A stretch of 64,000 nt of DNA, from assembly GCF_038396675.1 (NCBI RefSeq), contig NC_088933.1:21776001-21840000 (forward strand), read 5' to 3'. Position numbers and translations under genes: made by a program. The notes below the pieces were generated by a model. That model was not told the origin of the DNA. It ran no database searches and saw only the letters and a list, made by a program, of their open reading frames with translations. Every line of letters begins with the position of its first letter. The stretch's first letter is position 1. This DNA is from Hydra vulgaris (taxonomy: Eukaryota > Cnidaria > Hydrozoa > Anthoathecata > Hydridae). Of the stretch, positions 21,345-43,398 are shown piece after piece.

Positions 21345-24300
21345 GGGTGTCCCAAAAATTTCAAAAAAATTTTACTTGGTGTTTTTTCCCATTCTACTTG
21401 ATGTCCTGATTCTAAAAATATAAAAAATTTTAATTTTACACTTGTAAAAGTGATACATGTAAAAATTGAAAATTTTGAAAATTTAAGAAATATTTGGAAA
21501 ATTCCAACTGTTGTTACAATATGCATATTACTTCTAGTAAGAAAGCTTGTGATCATTACATTTAATATTTTCTTGTGCTTATTGAAGTAGGCATTCAGTT
21601 TTTACTGTATACACAACAAATACAAGTGTACACAGTTTTTAGTACAAGTGTACACAGTTTACAGTACGAGTGTACGCAGTTTGCAATATCCAGTATGGTG
21701 CATGCTGAGATTTCAAATTAGAGCTGTGTTTGTTCTTAAAGTTTTTTGTTTAAGATTTGTGTTATATTCTTTTCAAATTTCATCACTTTGAAATAATATT
21801 TACTAACCTCATTTAATTAATATTAAATGTATTACTAAATATGGTTTTGATAAAATGGGAAGAACTAAGTGTAAAAGAAAAGCAAGTGGAGAAAAGAAGA
21901 AGAATTCTATACAGACAAACCCAAGAAGGCTGATTTACCTTCTTAAATAGCCACTGAATGAGCTTCCGCAGAATCAGCTTTCAAGTGTTGGCAGTGTATT
22001 GAGACATCTGGAGTATGTCCGGTCAACAAAGTGACAGAATAACAAAAGAATTGAATTTTCTCATGTATGCCTTTTTAAAATCTAGCTCATGTTTTTTGCA
22101 AGATTCAAACCAACCAAGCAACTGGTTGCGTGTCCACAAGCTCATGTAGGGTTTAATTTACTTTGTAGAGATGTACCTTGTTCTACAAAAAGTAAAAGAT
22201 GCATTTCTTCATCTGTAGTAGAAATCTGGAAAAAAGCTGGTTTTAGTAATTTCATATTGAAGGGAGCTTCCATAAGAGAAAAGATTCTAAAGCTAGATCA
22301 GAAGTATAAAAAGATGCGAAAATTACGCAGTTTAAACTGGGATTCAAGTCAAGATAGATTTGAAAAGATACAATTGGATTTTATTGAGGAAAGTAACTGT
22401 CTCTTTGATATTTCTGTTCTTAATATTGAGGATAAGATTGCTTCTGACCGTCTTCATTTGAAGAATGCAAAAGATGAGGATTTGCTTTTCTGCAAAGACC
22501 AAAAGGGTGAAAGGAAACAATATATTTCAGAAGAATCAGACAAAAACTATCAAAAAGCCATGATTTACAAAGAACAAAGATATCAGAGACTGTTGAGAAT
22601 AAAAGAAACAGAAAAACAGAAAATCAATACATACTTTGCTCCAGCAGAAATGCATTAACAGGAAAATTCCTTTGAGTATAAAAATTCTGAATCTGATAAT
22701 GAACCATTCTCTGAAGAAGATGATAAGGAAAATATCCGACATAAATCTAAACCAAAGGTTTTCATACATATCAGTCCTGAAGAACTGATAGAATCACAAC
22801 TGCAGCTGCTGCAATATATAATGTTGGCATAAGACCTCAAACTTCAATAGTAGCAGCTATATGTAAAAAAAGGTGGTTTGAATCTGGATGAAATCAACTT
22901 ATCAAGAAGCACAGTCCATAGAAAAAGGTTTGAACAAATTAAAGGATTAGGTGATCAGATAAGGCAGGGCATATTTGACACATTGAAAAGAAAGAGACTT
23001 TGTCTTCATTAAGATGGAAAACAAGTGAAGCAGATAGAAAAACAGCTGAACATAACTGTCACAGTTGAAAGAATAGCTGTAAGTGTCACTTCCCCAGACA
23101 TAAAAGGCACAGATGACATACTCTTGGGAGTGTTTCAAGCCAAGAGTTCTAAAGGTTGTGATCAAATTGAAGTTATCCTTAACATGCTTGGATACTATGG
23201 TATTACAGATCAAGTTTATGCTATATGTTGTGACACTACACCATCAAATACTGGGATATTTTCTGGAGCTGTTGCCATTCTTGCCTCCGGTCTAGATGTT
23301 CCACTTTTATAGTTTATGTGCAGAAGGCATATATTGGAAGTCCATATTTCACACTTCATCGAGGCTTTGACAGGGGAAAAAACAAAGAGTCCAAGAAGAG
23401 GTTTGTACACAAGACTGCAAAAAGGATGACAAGATGTTAAAGAATCTCTGAATATATATGATTTAGTGAAATTTGATTGGAGTAAACTAGAAGTTGGTTC
23501 TCCTCTACATACCACAGCCAGAACAGCCCTAGAGTTTGGAGAGCAAGCTATTACATTGGGTACTTTTTCAAGAGGTGATTACAAGGAGCTGTGTAAGTTA
23601 GTGATATTTTACCTAGGTGGATATTTTACCTAAGTTGCTAACTTCTCTCTCCACCAACCAGGAGCCTGCCATGAAGCAAGGTTAATGGCAAATGCATTGT
23701 ATCTTCTTAAACTCACAATGACTTCAAAGATATCTAAAGTCATGAATGAAAAAGAAAACCATGGTGGAAACTGCTTATTTCTTTGTTGCAATCTGCTGCA
23801 CTACATGGTTTTTGAAAGCATATCTTACTAACAATGCTCCAAGCAATGATTTTAATGCTTTTAAAGAAGTGTTTCATATTAAAGAGCAATATCCAAAGCT
23901 GGGACATGCTCTCCAAAAGTATGCAAAGACACACATGGTATCTTACTGAGGGGCTGGTTTTATTGGCTCTTGCTGATGCTAATTTAGATTATGAAATAAA
24001 GGTAAAGATGTTGAATAGACTGTTGGAGTTTGATGTGCCAAAAAAGTTCAAGGTTGGCAAACCCTAACTTCCAACAATACAAGAATCAACTGAGCTGTTT
24101 GATCTTGTTGGGCCTCAGAGTTGGGTTATATTGAAGGTTGCAGATATAGACACCACTGAAGTGGAGAGTTAGGTTAAGGACCAAAACACCCCTAGTCTTG
24201 AAAACTTTATATCATTTGCGAAAAACAGTATGTGCGTCAATGATTGTGCAGAGCGAAATATTCGGTTAATTCAAGATTTTGTGAACTCACAAAAAATCTG

Positions 24301-24587
24301 AGGACATGAAGCAAAATCTAATGCTAGTTGCAAGAGACAATAGAAAAAAGCTCACAAAGGAAATGACAAAGAAACAACTTAAAACTGTAGGACTTACTTG
24401 TTAAATAAAGATTTTTTTCCCCTATATATTATTTGCTTGATTTCTGTCAAAAACCAATATTTACATCTATCTGGTTTAATGCAGATACAAACATTTTTTG
24501 TGATTTCTGGACTACTAGGGTAAAGGAGAAAGGGAAAAAACTACGAGTAAGTTGAAATTAAAATATTTTTGAAATTTTGGGACACCC
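21345..24587 (+). mobile_element. unclassified DNA transposon (GGGTGTCCCAAAA ends) inserted in the Penelope-like element
   Basis: Terminal inverted repeats GGGTGTCCCAAAAATTTC... and ...GAAATTTTGGGACACCC with TA at both borders (21343-21344, 24588-24589). The flanking DNA joins into continuous Penelope-like coding sequence when the insert is skipped, which proves the borders. Three ~26-bp subterminal repeats around GTACAAGTGTACACAGTTT lie at about 21610-21680. It carries one transposase-like pseudogene. Confidence 0.85.
21855..24404 (+). pseudogene. transposase-like gene with CDTTPSNTG motif, broken, family unassigned
   Basis: Starts at ATG 21855 (MGRTKCKRKASGEKKK), interrupted by stops at about 21950 and 22050. 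A long readable block at 22089-22658 has charged helices and ends KINTYFAPAEMH-stop. Then come SRSTVHRKRF near 22910, ITVTVERIAVSVTSPDIKGT near 23060, CCDTTPSNTGIFSGA near 23230, MCRRHILEVHISHFIEALTG near 23320, VKFDWSKLEVGSPLHTTART near 23470, GACHEARLMANALYLL near 23670, HTWYLTEGLVLLALADA near 23930 and CAERNIRLIQDF near 24250, ending TAA 24402-24404. Asp in CDTT, the RRH block and a late CAERN block suggest a DDE/D-type transposase; I recall related uncharacterised proteins in Hydra and insects. TA borders with this protein do not match a superfamily I can name. Confidence 0.6.
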
Positions 24588-25430
24588 TAATACACACATT
24601 AGGAAGAATTAAAAATATTTTCATTAGAAGAGTTTTGATTTAGTCTATTGTTAATTGCAATAGGAATTTGTTTTGAGATTTGAGGGGGATGATTTGAATT
24701 TATATTAATATACGATAATTCATCATTAGGTTTTTTATAAGGCCTCTAAAAATTTTCAGAGAGGTTAAATGCGACACCAAGAAAATTCACAATTTTTAAA
24801 TTATTGTTTACTTCGATTTGGAAGCCAATGCTTTTGAAAGTTTTTATATTTTTTCTGATTTTGTTAAATTAAGGCCCTGATTTTTTTGCATTATCATTAA
24901 ACCATTATCGCAACACATATAAACCAATTTATAACATCAGTGGTATTTTTCCACTTGCAAATTTAATTTTTTTTGAATAATATTATTTATTTTGTCTAAT
25001 TTTATTTTACTAACGTGCCCTAGTTCACTTTTTGAAGATACTAGTTGCCTACTAATTTGGAAAAATCCACATGCATACTATATTTACAAGAAAAGTTTGA
25101 AATTATTACTCATTTAAATCAAAAAAATTTACTGAATAAAAAATCTGAATTAATTTCTAAATGCAGACATGAAAATAAGTTTTTATTATAAAATATTTGT
25201 ATATATAAAATATTATATTATATAATTATTATAAATTATAAAACAAATGACCAGTCTAAAGTTATCCTAATTCTAAAGAATTCTTTTCATGATTTTTTAA
25301 TTATCTAATGTATTTGATGCAACTTTCTGGTAGCAAAATACTACAGTTATTAGATAATTAATTATTATAACAATTCCCAACTCCCTGTGAAATAATTTTT
25401 CTATAATAGGAATTTTTTGATGTTTAGACA

Positions 25431-25470
25431 TTCTTCCTGATGAACCAAATGATGGAAAAACATGCTGTTA
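25431..25470 (+). ncRNA. degenerate hammerhead-like copy
   Basis: Inverted counterpart of the motif at 20362-20404. CTGATGA is kept at 25437-25443, but the second core reads AAAA instead of GAAA and the stem I partner is lost, so it should be inactive. Confidence 0.45.
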
Positions 25471-25504
25471 AAAACAACTAAAAATTAGATAAGTGTTTTT
25501 ATTA

Positions 25505-26800
<1,296 letters not shown>

Positions 26801-26847
26801 ATTAAACTTTAATAATTTAGCTTTAGGCAATAGATATAGAAGCAAAC

Positions 26848-35080
<8,233 letters not shown>

Positions 35081-35606
35081 GAAGTAGTCTTTATTTTATC
35101 TTAAAATAATACAAAAGTTATTACTTTGTATCCATGCATCTGTGGTGTAAAAAAGTTTTTAGCGAAGTTTTAAAAGTTATAAACATATATCACGGTTTTT
35201 ATTTTTGCATTTTATATCGCAAAATGGTTTTAAGTAAATGTAAATAATATTTTAAAAAATAGTTCAAACTAAAATTGAAAAAACTGAAAAAAAAATTTAG
35301 CAGATATTAAAAGTGTGTTTTTTTTCGACGGTTTAAAATTTAAACTTGTACGTATACGCAAACATTTTAAAAATGTTTAAATATTGTCTTTATGGATGCC
35401 CAAAGGACTGTTATTGTTAGTTAAATTAGTTTTATTTAAAAAAATGTTCTCTCTATTCTTATCAGTAGACGAATTACAACAAAACGATATATCGTAACTT
35501 TCTTTTTATTAGCGTATGTAGAAAACATGGTCAATGTTGCAAAAACAAGTTTCAAAAAAATTTACTAAAGTAATTGATATAATTACCATAACTATTTTTA
35601 AGTTTA

Positions 35607-35613
<7 letters not shown>
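35081..35613. other. 3' flank of the TLC gene
   Basis: No further coding pattern; probably 3' UTR and intergenic DNA. Confidence 0.5.

Positions 35614-35656
<43 letters not shown>
35614..35656. repeat. (TA)n microsatellite
   Basis: Short pure TA tract. Confidence 0.95.
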
Positions 35657-35661
<5 letters not shown>

Positions 35662-36694
35662 TATATTATTTTAACATTTACATGATGTTTTACTGTTAAT
35701 GCTTTAATGTTAAATATTTATTAGAGACTGGAATTACCGAAAAACGGTTCCTTCGGTAAATTTCGGTTCCTAATTTGATAAGGAACCGATAACTTCGGTT
35801 CTTTTCGATTCCTTATTTTAGGCAAGATTCGAAATTTCGGTAAATTCAAATTCCTTATTTTAAGAAAGAATCGAAATTACGGTAAATTTCGATTCCGATT
35901 CTGATAAAGAACCGATAACTTCGGTTCTTTTCGATTCCTAATTTTAAGCAATAATCGAAATTACCGTAAATTTTGGTTCCAATTTCGGTTCTTAGCGGGA
36001 AATATCGCAAAAAATCGAAAATGCTACAAAGAATCGAAATTGTTACTAAGAATTGAAAAACTTGAATTTTTTTAATTTTTATTTTCAAAAATACAGTTGA
36101 AATACAGTTGAAAAATACAGTTATTCTAAATCAGTATCAGTGAGATCAGTGATACTGTCCTTGCTGCCCTTGCGACTACTACCAGCACTGCTATAAGCTA
36201 CGCTAGTAGAACTATCACTAGCTTCAGTATTAAATAAATCTTTAGATGCATCATATATAGGGTTTTTTTTCATTGGTGATTTTTTCATTGGTGATTCAAG
36301 TACAAGTTTCCTTTTTTTAGCTCTTTGTAGTAGACTTTGAGACTGTGATTCATTTGGTTTCAAAAAACTTTTCATTTTTGTCTGTTTGGTTGATTGGGTT
36401 GGTGTAGATGGAGATGGTTGAGGTTGAGTCTGAGAAGGTGATGGTAGAGGTTGAGTCTGTGAAGTTGATGGTAGAGGTTGATCTTGAGAGGTGGATGGTA
36501 GAGGTTGAGACTGATAGCCTGGTTCACCAGGACATTTTTTGTCCCAGGACCTTATTTTTGATTTGACTAGTGGAAAGTTTTCTTTTATGAACATATTTTT
36601 TGAAGGGTCTCTAGCTTCATATTGTGTCTTTTATCACTAATAATATTTCCTCCTAATGAAAATAGCCTTTCTGAAGAGCATGAAGTCACTGGTG

Positions 36695-36754
36695 GACACA
36701 AGTACTTCCTTGCCATAGCAGCTATAGCTGCTATGGCAAGGAAGTACTTGTGTC
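36695..36754. repeat. 60-bp perfect palindrome in hAT exon 5
   Basis: Every base pairs from the centre (36724/36725) outward for 30 bp on each side. It interrupts the conserved WWKVN...ARKYLCPP region. Confidence 0.95.
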
Positions 36755-36762
36755 ATTACTAT

Positions 36763-36796
36763 AGGAACTGCCATTACTATAGTAATGGCAGTTCCT
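36763..36796. repeat. 34-bp perfect palindrome in hAT exon 5
   Basis: Centre at 36779/36780, 17 bp each side, all paired. Lies 8 bp from the 60-bp palindrome. Confidence 0.95.
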
Positions 36797-39023
36797 TTTG
36801 ATTGACCTTCCACCATTCCAAAACCTTCACATCCTTAGCTGGCTTTTGCATAGACAAGTACCTCTTAAATTCCATCTAAAAAAAAAATTTGAATTTGAAT
36901 TTACCGCAAAGAATCGAAAAAATATTTATAAGTATCGGAAATATTTATAAGAATCGAAATTATTATTAATAAAAATGAATATCTATCTTTAGAGGAGGCT
37001 CTGATGGTCCTGCCAAAGTTGGTGCATCATTTCCATCATTTTCCATGGCCATTCTCTCAAAATCATCCATATCTTCATCTAAGTTTGGCTGTGCAGAAGG
37101 TAATGAAGCTTCATAAGCCTCATTGTATTCTCTGGTAGTTGGATGATTGTCTACCAGTTGGTCTATTATTCCATCTAAATTATCTTTGTTGCCCTTGATT
37201 AATGTGATAGAATAACCTCTATAAAATGGATCAAACACACTTGCAAGATTAAAGTCATTAACTTCAGTGCCTTTATCTGGTTTACCTCTATAAAATGGAT
37301 CAAACACACTTGCAAGATTAAAGTCATTAACTTCAGTGCCTTTATCTGGAATCCTAGTTTCCAAGTATTCTATAAACCTGGTCATTGCATCTTTAGCAAT
37401 TCTTGAACCTGGAAAAGAGAAAAAAATACAAATAATCAAAATTGCATAATTTGTTGATAATTATTCGAAAGAATCGAAAGAATCGAAATTTGTTGATAAT
37501 TATCAAAATTATTAGTAAGAATCGAAAGAGTCACAAAAAAATATTTTTTACCTGAAGTATTTTGTGTAACTGTCCTATGGCACATAGTAATCAATGAAAA
37601 GAGGTGTTGCTGGATCTTGTGAACTGTAGGTGTTTTATCTGAGGACCAAATCTCTGAGTATTCTTGACATTTTGCCAAGAAAGGAAGAAGTTCTGCAATT
37701 ACTTGAAAATCTTCATCACTTGGTATAAGTATTGTCAAGTTTGCATTCAGGTTGTTATCTCTGACAGACTTCAAACCTTGCTCATTTCTTAACACTGACT
37801 TGAACAGCATTGCATTTGAATTCCATCTTGTTTGCACTGGTTGGATTAGCTTGATTGGATTACACCCTAGAGATTCACATTCTTGTTTGATTTCATACCA
37901 ATCCTTAGTGCTTTGATGTGTCCTTTGAGCAAGTCTCTTTCACTTATCAACAATTACCTTAACCTCACTATTTTCTAATGTGTCTTTTAAACAATTGTTC
38001 AACAAGTGATTAACACACACCAATTGCTTCTTCAATAAAGTTGATAAACTGGCAGCTGCCTTCATGTTAGCTGCACTATCAGTCACACATGTTCTTTCTA
38101 GGTCAGGCCTTGCCAAGACTTCATATTTTGAAACCATAGTGTCTAATACTTTGGCAAGTAAAGGACCTGTTTTCCTATTTAAATGAGCCTGGCAGTCCAA
38201 ACTGTACTTTTTCAACTCAAAATCACTGTTGATGTAATGGAGTGTGAGAGATTCAAAAGGATCACCAGTTTTTGCAGTCCAACCATCTGATGTAAAAGCT
38301 ACACTTTTACATTCTGGTACTTCTTCCTCAAGTTGATTGGTTATTGCCTTTTCAACATTATGATGAATCATGTCAAGCTTTGTTGTAGCAAGTGTTTTTG
38401 GTGTTTTTATGATTGCTTTTGGTGCCAAATAGTTCAAGAGCAACTTCATTCCTGGAGTTTCCACAATATTGAAAGGAAGATTTGACATGATGCAGGCCAG
38501 AGTGAGAACTGTATCAAAATCAAGCTGACAGCTGCTTTGTGAATCCCATTTAGTTATCTGAAATAATAAAAAAAAATGTAAAATATCGAAAGGAATCGAA
38601 ATTATCGAAATTACCGCAAGGAATCGAAATTACGTTAAACAAGACCTGATAACCTAATATATATGGGTAAGTTGTTGCAGTTTCTAGAGACAGTGCTAAT
38701 CACTCTATCTATTAAAACAAAGAAGTTTAAAGTTAAAAGCCTTTAAAGTTTTGAAACGTTTGAAAAACACGTGTTTACTAAATCTACATGCACGTGTTAG
38801 GTGACAGGCCAAATCAAAAACTTTAAACCTCCATAACTTTGTTAATATTGAGTTTAGAGCAAAAAGGACATTAATTTGGAATCATTAAATTGTTGTCTAG
38901 TGTGGAAATTTAACTTTTTATTAATTTACAGAGTTATTAAATTTTAAAGTATATTATAAATTTGGAAAAGGGCTCAAAAGTTTCTAATTGAATATAAAAA
39001 TAGATTTCTAACATTAGTTTCAT

Positions 39024-39156
39024 CAAAATCAAGCCCGAATTGGTAAATTGAGAAAAAAAATATTTTCTGCATGGCCCAAACGGCGCCCAAAAGATCCGAG
39101 TTTATTTTGAAGAAATATTTTTTCTCAATTTACCAATTTGGGCTTGATTTTGATTC
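39024..39156. repeat. small fold-back sequence in hAT intron 2
   Basis: Arms ATCAAAATCAAGCCCGAATT (39027 onward) and the complement of AATTTGGGCTTGATTTTGAT (to about 39153) pair over about 42 bp around a ~40-bp loop. It looks like a tiny MITE inserted in the intron. Confidence 0.8.
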
Positions 39157-40437
39157 GAATATTCACAAATAAAAACGGTAAAATGTTATAAAAACGATTA
39201 TTTAAGCTACTAAAAAATTACAATATTTTTCTCACCTTAACATACTCATTCAGAGTTACTTGAAGTTTTTCATGACCACCTTGCTGACTGGATGGTGGAG
39301 ACTTTTTATTAAGGTTATCCACCCTTTTTTTACTAGTGGTTGTGGCTGGAAAGAAACCTCTCAAACTTGAAGATCTATCAAGCTCCTTTTCAACTTCCTC
39401 CCTGTCAGCAGCCAGTTGCACTACCTTGTCATTCTTTGCCTTAAGATAAGCTTTGGCTTGAATGGGATGCTGAGATCTGTATAAAAAAAGATTTAAATTA
39501 AATAACTATAGGGATAGGAATCGAAATTACCGAAATAATTGAAGATATTGAAAAGAATCGAAAAAATTGAAATAACTCCTATAGATGGCGCTATATTAAA
39601 TTAAATGTAACAAACAGTATTACTGTTAGCTGTTACTGTATAATAAATAATAATCAGTGCTTATGTTTATTTAATTATTCAGAACTATTGTTATTTTTTT
39701 ATTTTTTTTTATAAAGTAAATCTTTACTTAATATTAACTTAAATTGCAAAAATTCTGAAAATATTAAAAAGAATCGAAATTACTGAAAAAATCGAAAAAA
39801 CATTACTTACCCTAAATGTTTACTCATTTCTGATGTACTTCCATGGCAGCAAGTTAACATTGCTTGACATTGATTACAACTTGATTTATAAGTTTTCTTT
39901 TTGGTGACAGAATTCACTGTCACTTCTGGTAGTTTGGTAAAGTAATTCCAAATTGCATTATTAACTTGAGACATTGTTGTAAATTGTAATGTTGTTGTTG
40001 TTTGTAAGAGTTGTTTGTGAAACAATAAATTGTAACTGATTAGATTTTCACAAAACCCCACTATTTATACTGATAAAGGGGAATCCCTTAGGGGAGGTAA
40101 AATAAATTTGAATGAATTTGAATTTAATTTCGCACGCCATTATTAAAACGTATTTGTAATAAAAACGATTCTTTACAATAAAAACGATTTTTTAATTAAT
40201 AATTGAAATTTACCGTTTTTATTACAAAGAATCGAAATTACCCAAATAATTGAAAGTATTGAAAAGAATCGAAAATATTGATTATAACGGAAGTATATTA
40301 TTAAAAAAAAGGTGAGTAATCAATTTACGGTTCTTTTCGATTCCTATTCTGATAAAGAACCGAAACCTTCGATTCCTTTCGATTCCCCGAAAAATACCGA
40401 AGAACCGTTTTTCGGGAACTTCAGTCCTTAATATTTA

Positions 40438-41595
40438 TTATTAAATTATTTTGTCGAAGATTTTTCAAAAAATATAAAAGAAGTTCATAGTTCCTATAAT
40501 TTTAACCCTGCATAATAATATAAAAATATTATTAAAAAGTTTTATAATTTTACTAAAAATATGAAAGAATCTTTTAGTATTTTTAGTTTAACTTGTATTT
40601 TAATTTAGAATCTGAAACCTGGATATAGCTCTGGTGATGTAAATTCCAACACAAATAACTGTTTAATAGGTTTCAATAAAGCTTCTGAGTAACTTTAAAT
40701 TCATTTAAAATGCTATTATTTACACAATAGGTATGTCTTTCCATAATAAAAGCATAAGGTAAAATTACAATACAAAATTTGGAATATTGCTTCACAAAAA
40801 TGAGTCACAACTTGTTTTGCCTAAATTTATCTCGGGGAATTAATTAATTGATGACATGTACAATTTTTGTTCAAAATGTGGCAGAATTTTGCACAAAATT
40901 AACCTTATACCCATTTTGATCATGCTTATACTCAGTTCCCACCTGTAATTTTTTGAAAAATTTATTTTAAAATTTCCATTTTTGTATAAATTGTCCATCG
41001 CGAATCTCAACATTAGCTTAAATATTTTGCATTGTTATTGATGAGTGAATTTTTTAAATCTTAAAATCTTCTTGACAGACTTCAGTTTGCTTTCTACGGA
41101 ACGTTAAGTTAAAATTTTTCCCAGAAATATGTTAATTTAAATTTAATTTTAAAAGGATATTTTTGTTCTTATAATGTGTGTATAACTTTCACATTGGCTT
41201 TTTATCTAAATAACAAGATGATACATCTTAATAATAGTAGTGCTCATATTTAATAGTAAATGACTCAATATGTTCCCGTGCATTAGCTACTGTCTCACCA
41301 TTGCGTCGTGATCCTTCTGATTTACCTCTTATTTAGATTCTTTTGGTCTACAGCTGATTTGATTTGATATACAGCGTTTCGTTTCACTTAAAAAAGACAC
41401 AAACTCCGGGACTCGTGTCATTTTCAAACATATTATAGATTCATTTATTTTAAAAGAAAAAAGTAATTTCGTTGTTTAATTTTGATTTTCAAAACCTTTT
41501 TTTGATAGTATAAGCATTAAAAATTATAAAAACTTTCAACTACGTCTAAAAGAAAGAGGTAAGCCTAAAGGTAAGGTAGCAACAATTCAATAGTA
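40438..41595. other. stretch without a recognised gene
   Basis: Minus-strand fragments (near 40700-41400) look faintly coding but are full of stops and match nothing I recognise. Confidence 0.45.
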
Positions 41596-42377
41596 GGGGA
41601 GACCGGAGCTAGTTGGCTCAGTTTTTTGTAAAGTACATTTTTTTAAAAATATTAAAGTGTAATCTTAAAGAGTATGGATTAGGGTATCTTATAAAATTTG
41701 CATTCATTTGCGCCAACTTACCCCACCACGGGGTAAGTTGGCGCAAACTATAAAAATGATTATTAATGCACTATTGAGTGCAAAATTAATAGAAATTTTT
41801 TTAAAATTAATTTTTGCAACAATTTTATCCCAAAATTTAATATTACTTTTAGCTGGTACCAAATATTAGTCCGTATAAAAGCCAAACAGTATACACACAC
41901 CTTTTATCTGTGGAAAAAAAAACTAAAAAAATTTTTTTTTAATTTTTTTGTAAGAATAAATATTTTCAATATTTTTAAAAATTGAAACAAAAAAAAAAAA
42001 AAATTCTATAAAAATAAATATTTTTTTTAAGAAACAGTCTATAGATCCTGAAAAACGGCAGCTTTGAAAAAAAAGTCTGACTGGATATAGTAAACCAATT
42101 GTGACTGGAACTTTTACAATTTTTTTTTCATACGACTAAATATTTTCTTTGTAAAGTAAAAAGGAAGCGATGTTCTAAAAGTTACGTTTTTGTCCGAAAA
42201 ACGCATAAATCTCAATATCTCCCATGCGCATGCGCGAACCCTGACAATACTACAGTGAATGATGAAATGGTCAATAAGGAAGTTTCTGAGTAATTTTTGT
42301 CACTTTCTGATGAAAGGCTCTAAAGATAAACGCAGTTCATCAACTTACCCCTGCGGCCACCTAGCCCCGGTCTCCCC
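41596..42377. mobile_element. TA-flanked TIR element (GGGGAGACCGG family)
   Basis: Ends GGGGAGACCGGAGCTAGTTGG and ...CCACCTAGCCCCGGTCTCCCC with TA on both sides (41594-41595, 42378-42379). Near the left end, 18-bp perfect arms (TTTGCGCCAACTTACCCC and complement, 41707-41747) enclose a 5-nt loop. The right 150 bp resembles 46110-46256 within another TIR element. No transposase. Confidence 0.82.
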
Positions 42378-42769
42378 TATGTTTTTTTCGTTAAATTGCT
42401 AAAACCTCGTTGCTGCCATGGTAGATTGTCATATCTAATAAAAAGTTGCAAGTTTGTGTTCTCTATAATTAAGTGCACCACCACCTTGTCTATAAGCTTT
42501 TTGTAACCTGAGAGATAAAGATTTCTTTGTGACTATACAAACTCGTTTGCTACAAAAGTTATTTAAAAATCAGTAGCGTACTTTTGACTATTTTTTCAAT
42601 AAAACTCTACAAAAAGGTCATTTTTAACTAAATTTGCCATTATTAAAACAAAAATTTAGTTTTTTGTGTGTTTTTTAACACTTAAAAGTCATTACACTAT
42701 TTCTGCTGTAAATGGGTATAAAGTGTTAACAAAAAAAATGTTACCCCCCACACACCCTTCGCGCCTGCC

Positions 42770-43030
42770 TCAGCATAAACTTCTCCAAATCGAACGAGAA
42801 TGCGTAGTAGCTGTTATTGTTAGCTGATTTTTAGGCGTGCGTTGTTCTACGAGCTTTTTCTGCCTTTCGTTAATGAAGTTCATGATCTTGCTTAAGCTAT
42901 CTTCTTCTTTTAGTGTGTATTTTAGTTTATTAGAAAAAACATCATACTTGACGCAGTTGTGTTCCACACTTGTCCGAATATGAGAATAATTACTCCGAAA
43001 AGCACCAGAAAAACCCTTTGGTGTGAACAA
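42770..43030 (-). CDS. unidentified 86-aa frame
   Basis: Open frame on the minus strand, mixed composition with a Lys/Glu-rich helical middle (LKEEDSLSKIMNFINERQKK). No start context, neighbour or family supports it strongly. It may be a fragment of an uncharacterised transposon protein. Low confidence that it is a gene. Confidence 0.25.
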   Translation of the reverse strand: MFTPKGFSGAFRSNYSHIRTSVEHNCVKYDVFSNKLKYTLKEEDSLSKIMNFINERQKKLVEQRTPKNQLTITATTHSRSIWRSLC

Positions 43031-43398
43031 TATAAATATCTTCCTGATAAGAAAAATCTAAAAATTAAAATCTTTTATGACCGTCCGAGAAAAAAAATTC
43101 AATATGATGTTATCGGCTTTGTCTAAAAAGTTTGCAAAATGGTACAATATGTATCTTTGGAATAAAAATCATAAAAATAAGTCAGAAATTGAATTAAAAA
43201 TATTTTGTTATTATTACAAAGCCCTAGTGAGTAATATTTAATTCTAAACAAGTTTTTGTAATTCCAGGAAAAAACAGTTTTTGCCGAGTGTTAAATTCTG
43301 CATGACAACTTTTTTTTAACTTCAAAGCAAAAATGCCAAATTCTGTTAAAAAACATGATGACTGTATCTGACATAGAAAAACAGTTTGTTTCCTATGT

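Larger units (their letters stand above)
36121..39974 (-). pseudogene. hAT transposase (BED zinc finger, RNase H-like core, C-terminal dimerisation), five exons, broken
   Basis: Exon 1 39974-39811 starts MSQVNNAIWNYFTKLPEV and holds the BED finger (CNQCQAML...HGSTSEMSKHL). Exon 2 39476-39236 is charged linker. Exon 3 38557-37552 has the core: FTSDGWTAKTGDPFESLTLH (first catalytic D), CVTDSAANMKAAAS, CVNHLLNNC and QTRWNSNAM. Exon 4 starts 37408. Exon 5 from 36875 has WWKVNQKELP and ARKYLCPPVTSCSSERLFSL. Exons 1-4 join in consistent phase with GT-AG introns. Breaks: TGA at about 37940 in exon 3, an in-frame 69-bp tandem duplication in exon 4 (37216-37284 against 37285-37353), a lost donor after 36990, a palindromic insertion with stops at 36695-36796 and a 1-nt shift near 36600. 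The C-terminal tail is Ser/Pro/Gln-rich with repeats of QPLPSTSQ. Confidence 0.88.
35724..40437 (-). mobile_element. hAT transposon with intron-containing BED-type transposase
   Basis: Inverted ends GACTGGAATTACCGAAAAAC (35727) and, at the right, the complement reading GGACTGAAGTTCCCGAAAAA (ending about 40436), both followed by a motif-rich region of GAATCGAAA/TTCGGT words. Flanks are similar (TTAAATATTTATTA left, TTAATATTTATTA right), so a clean 8-bp duplication cannot be read. The interior codes for one hAT transposase in five exons on the minus strand. Confidence 0.88.
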
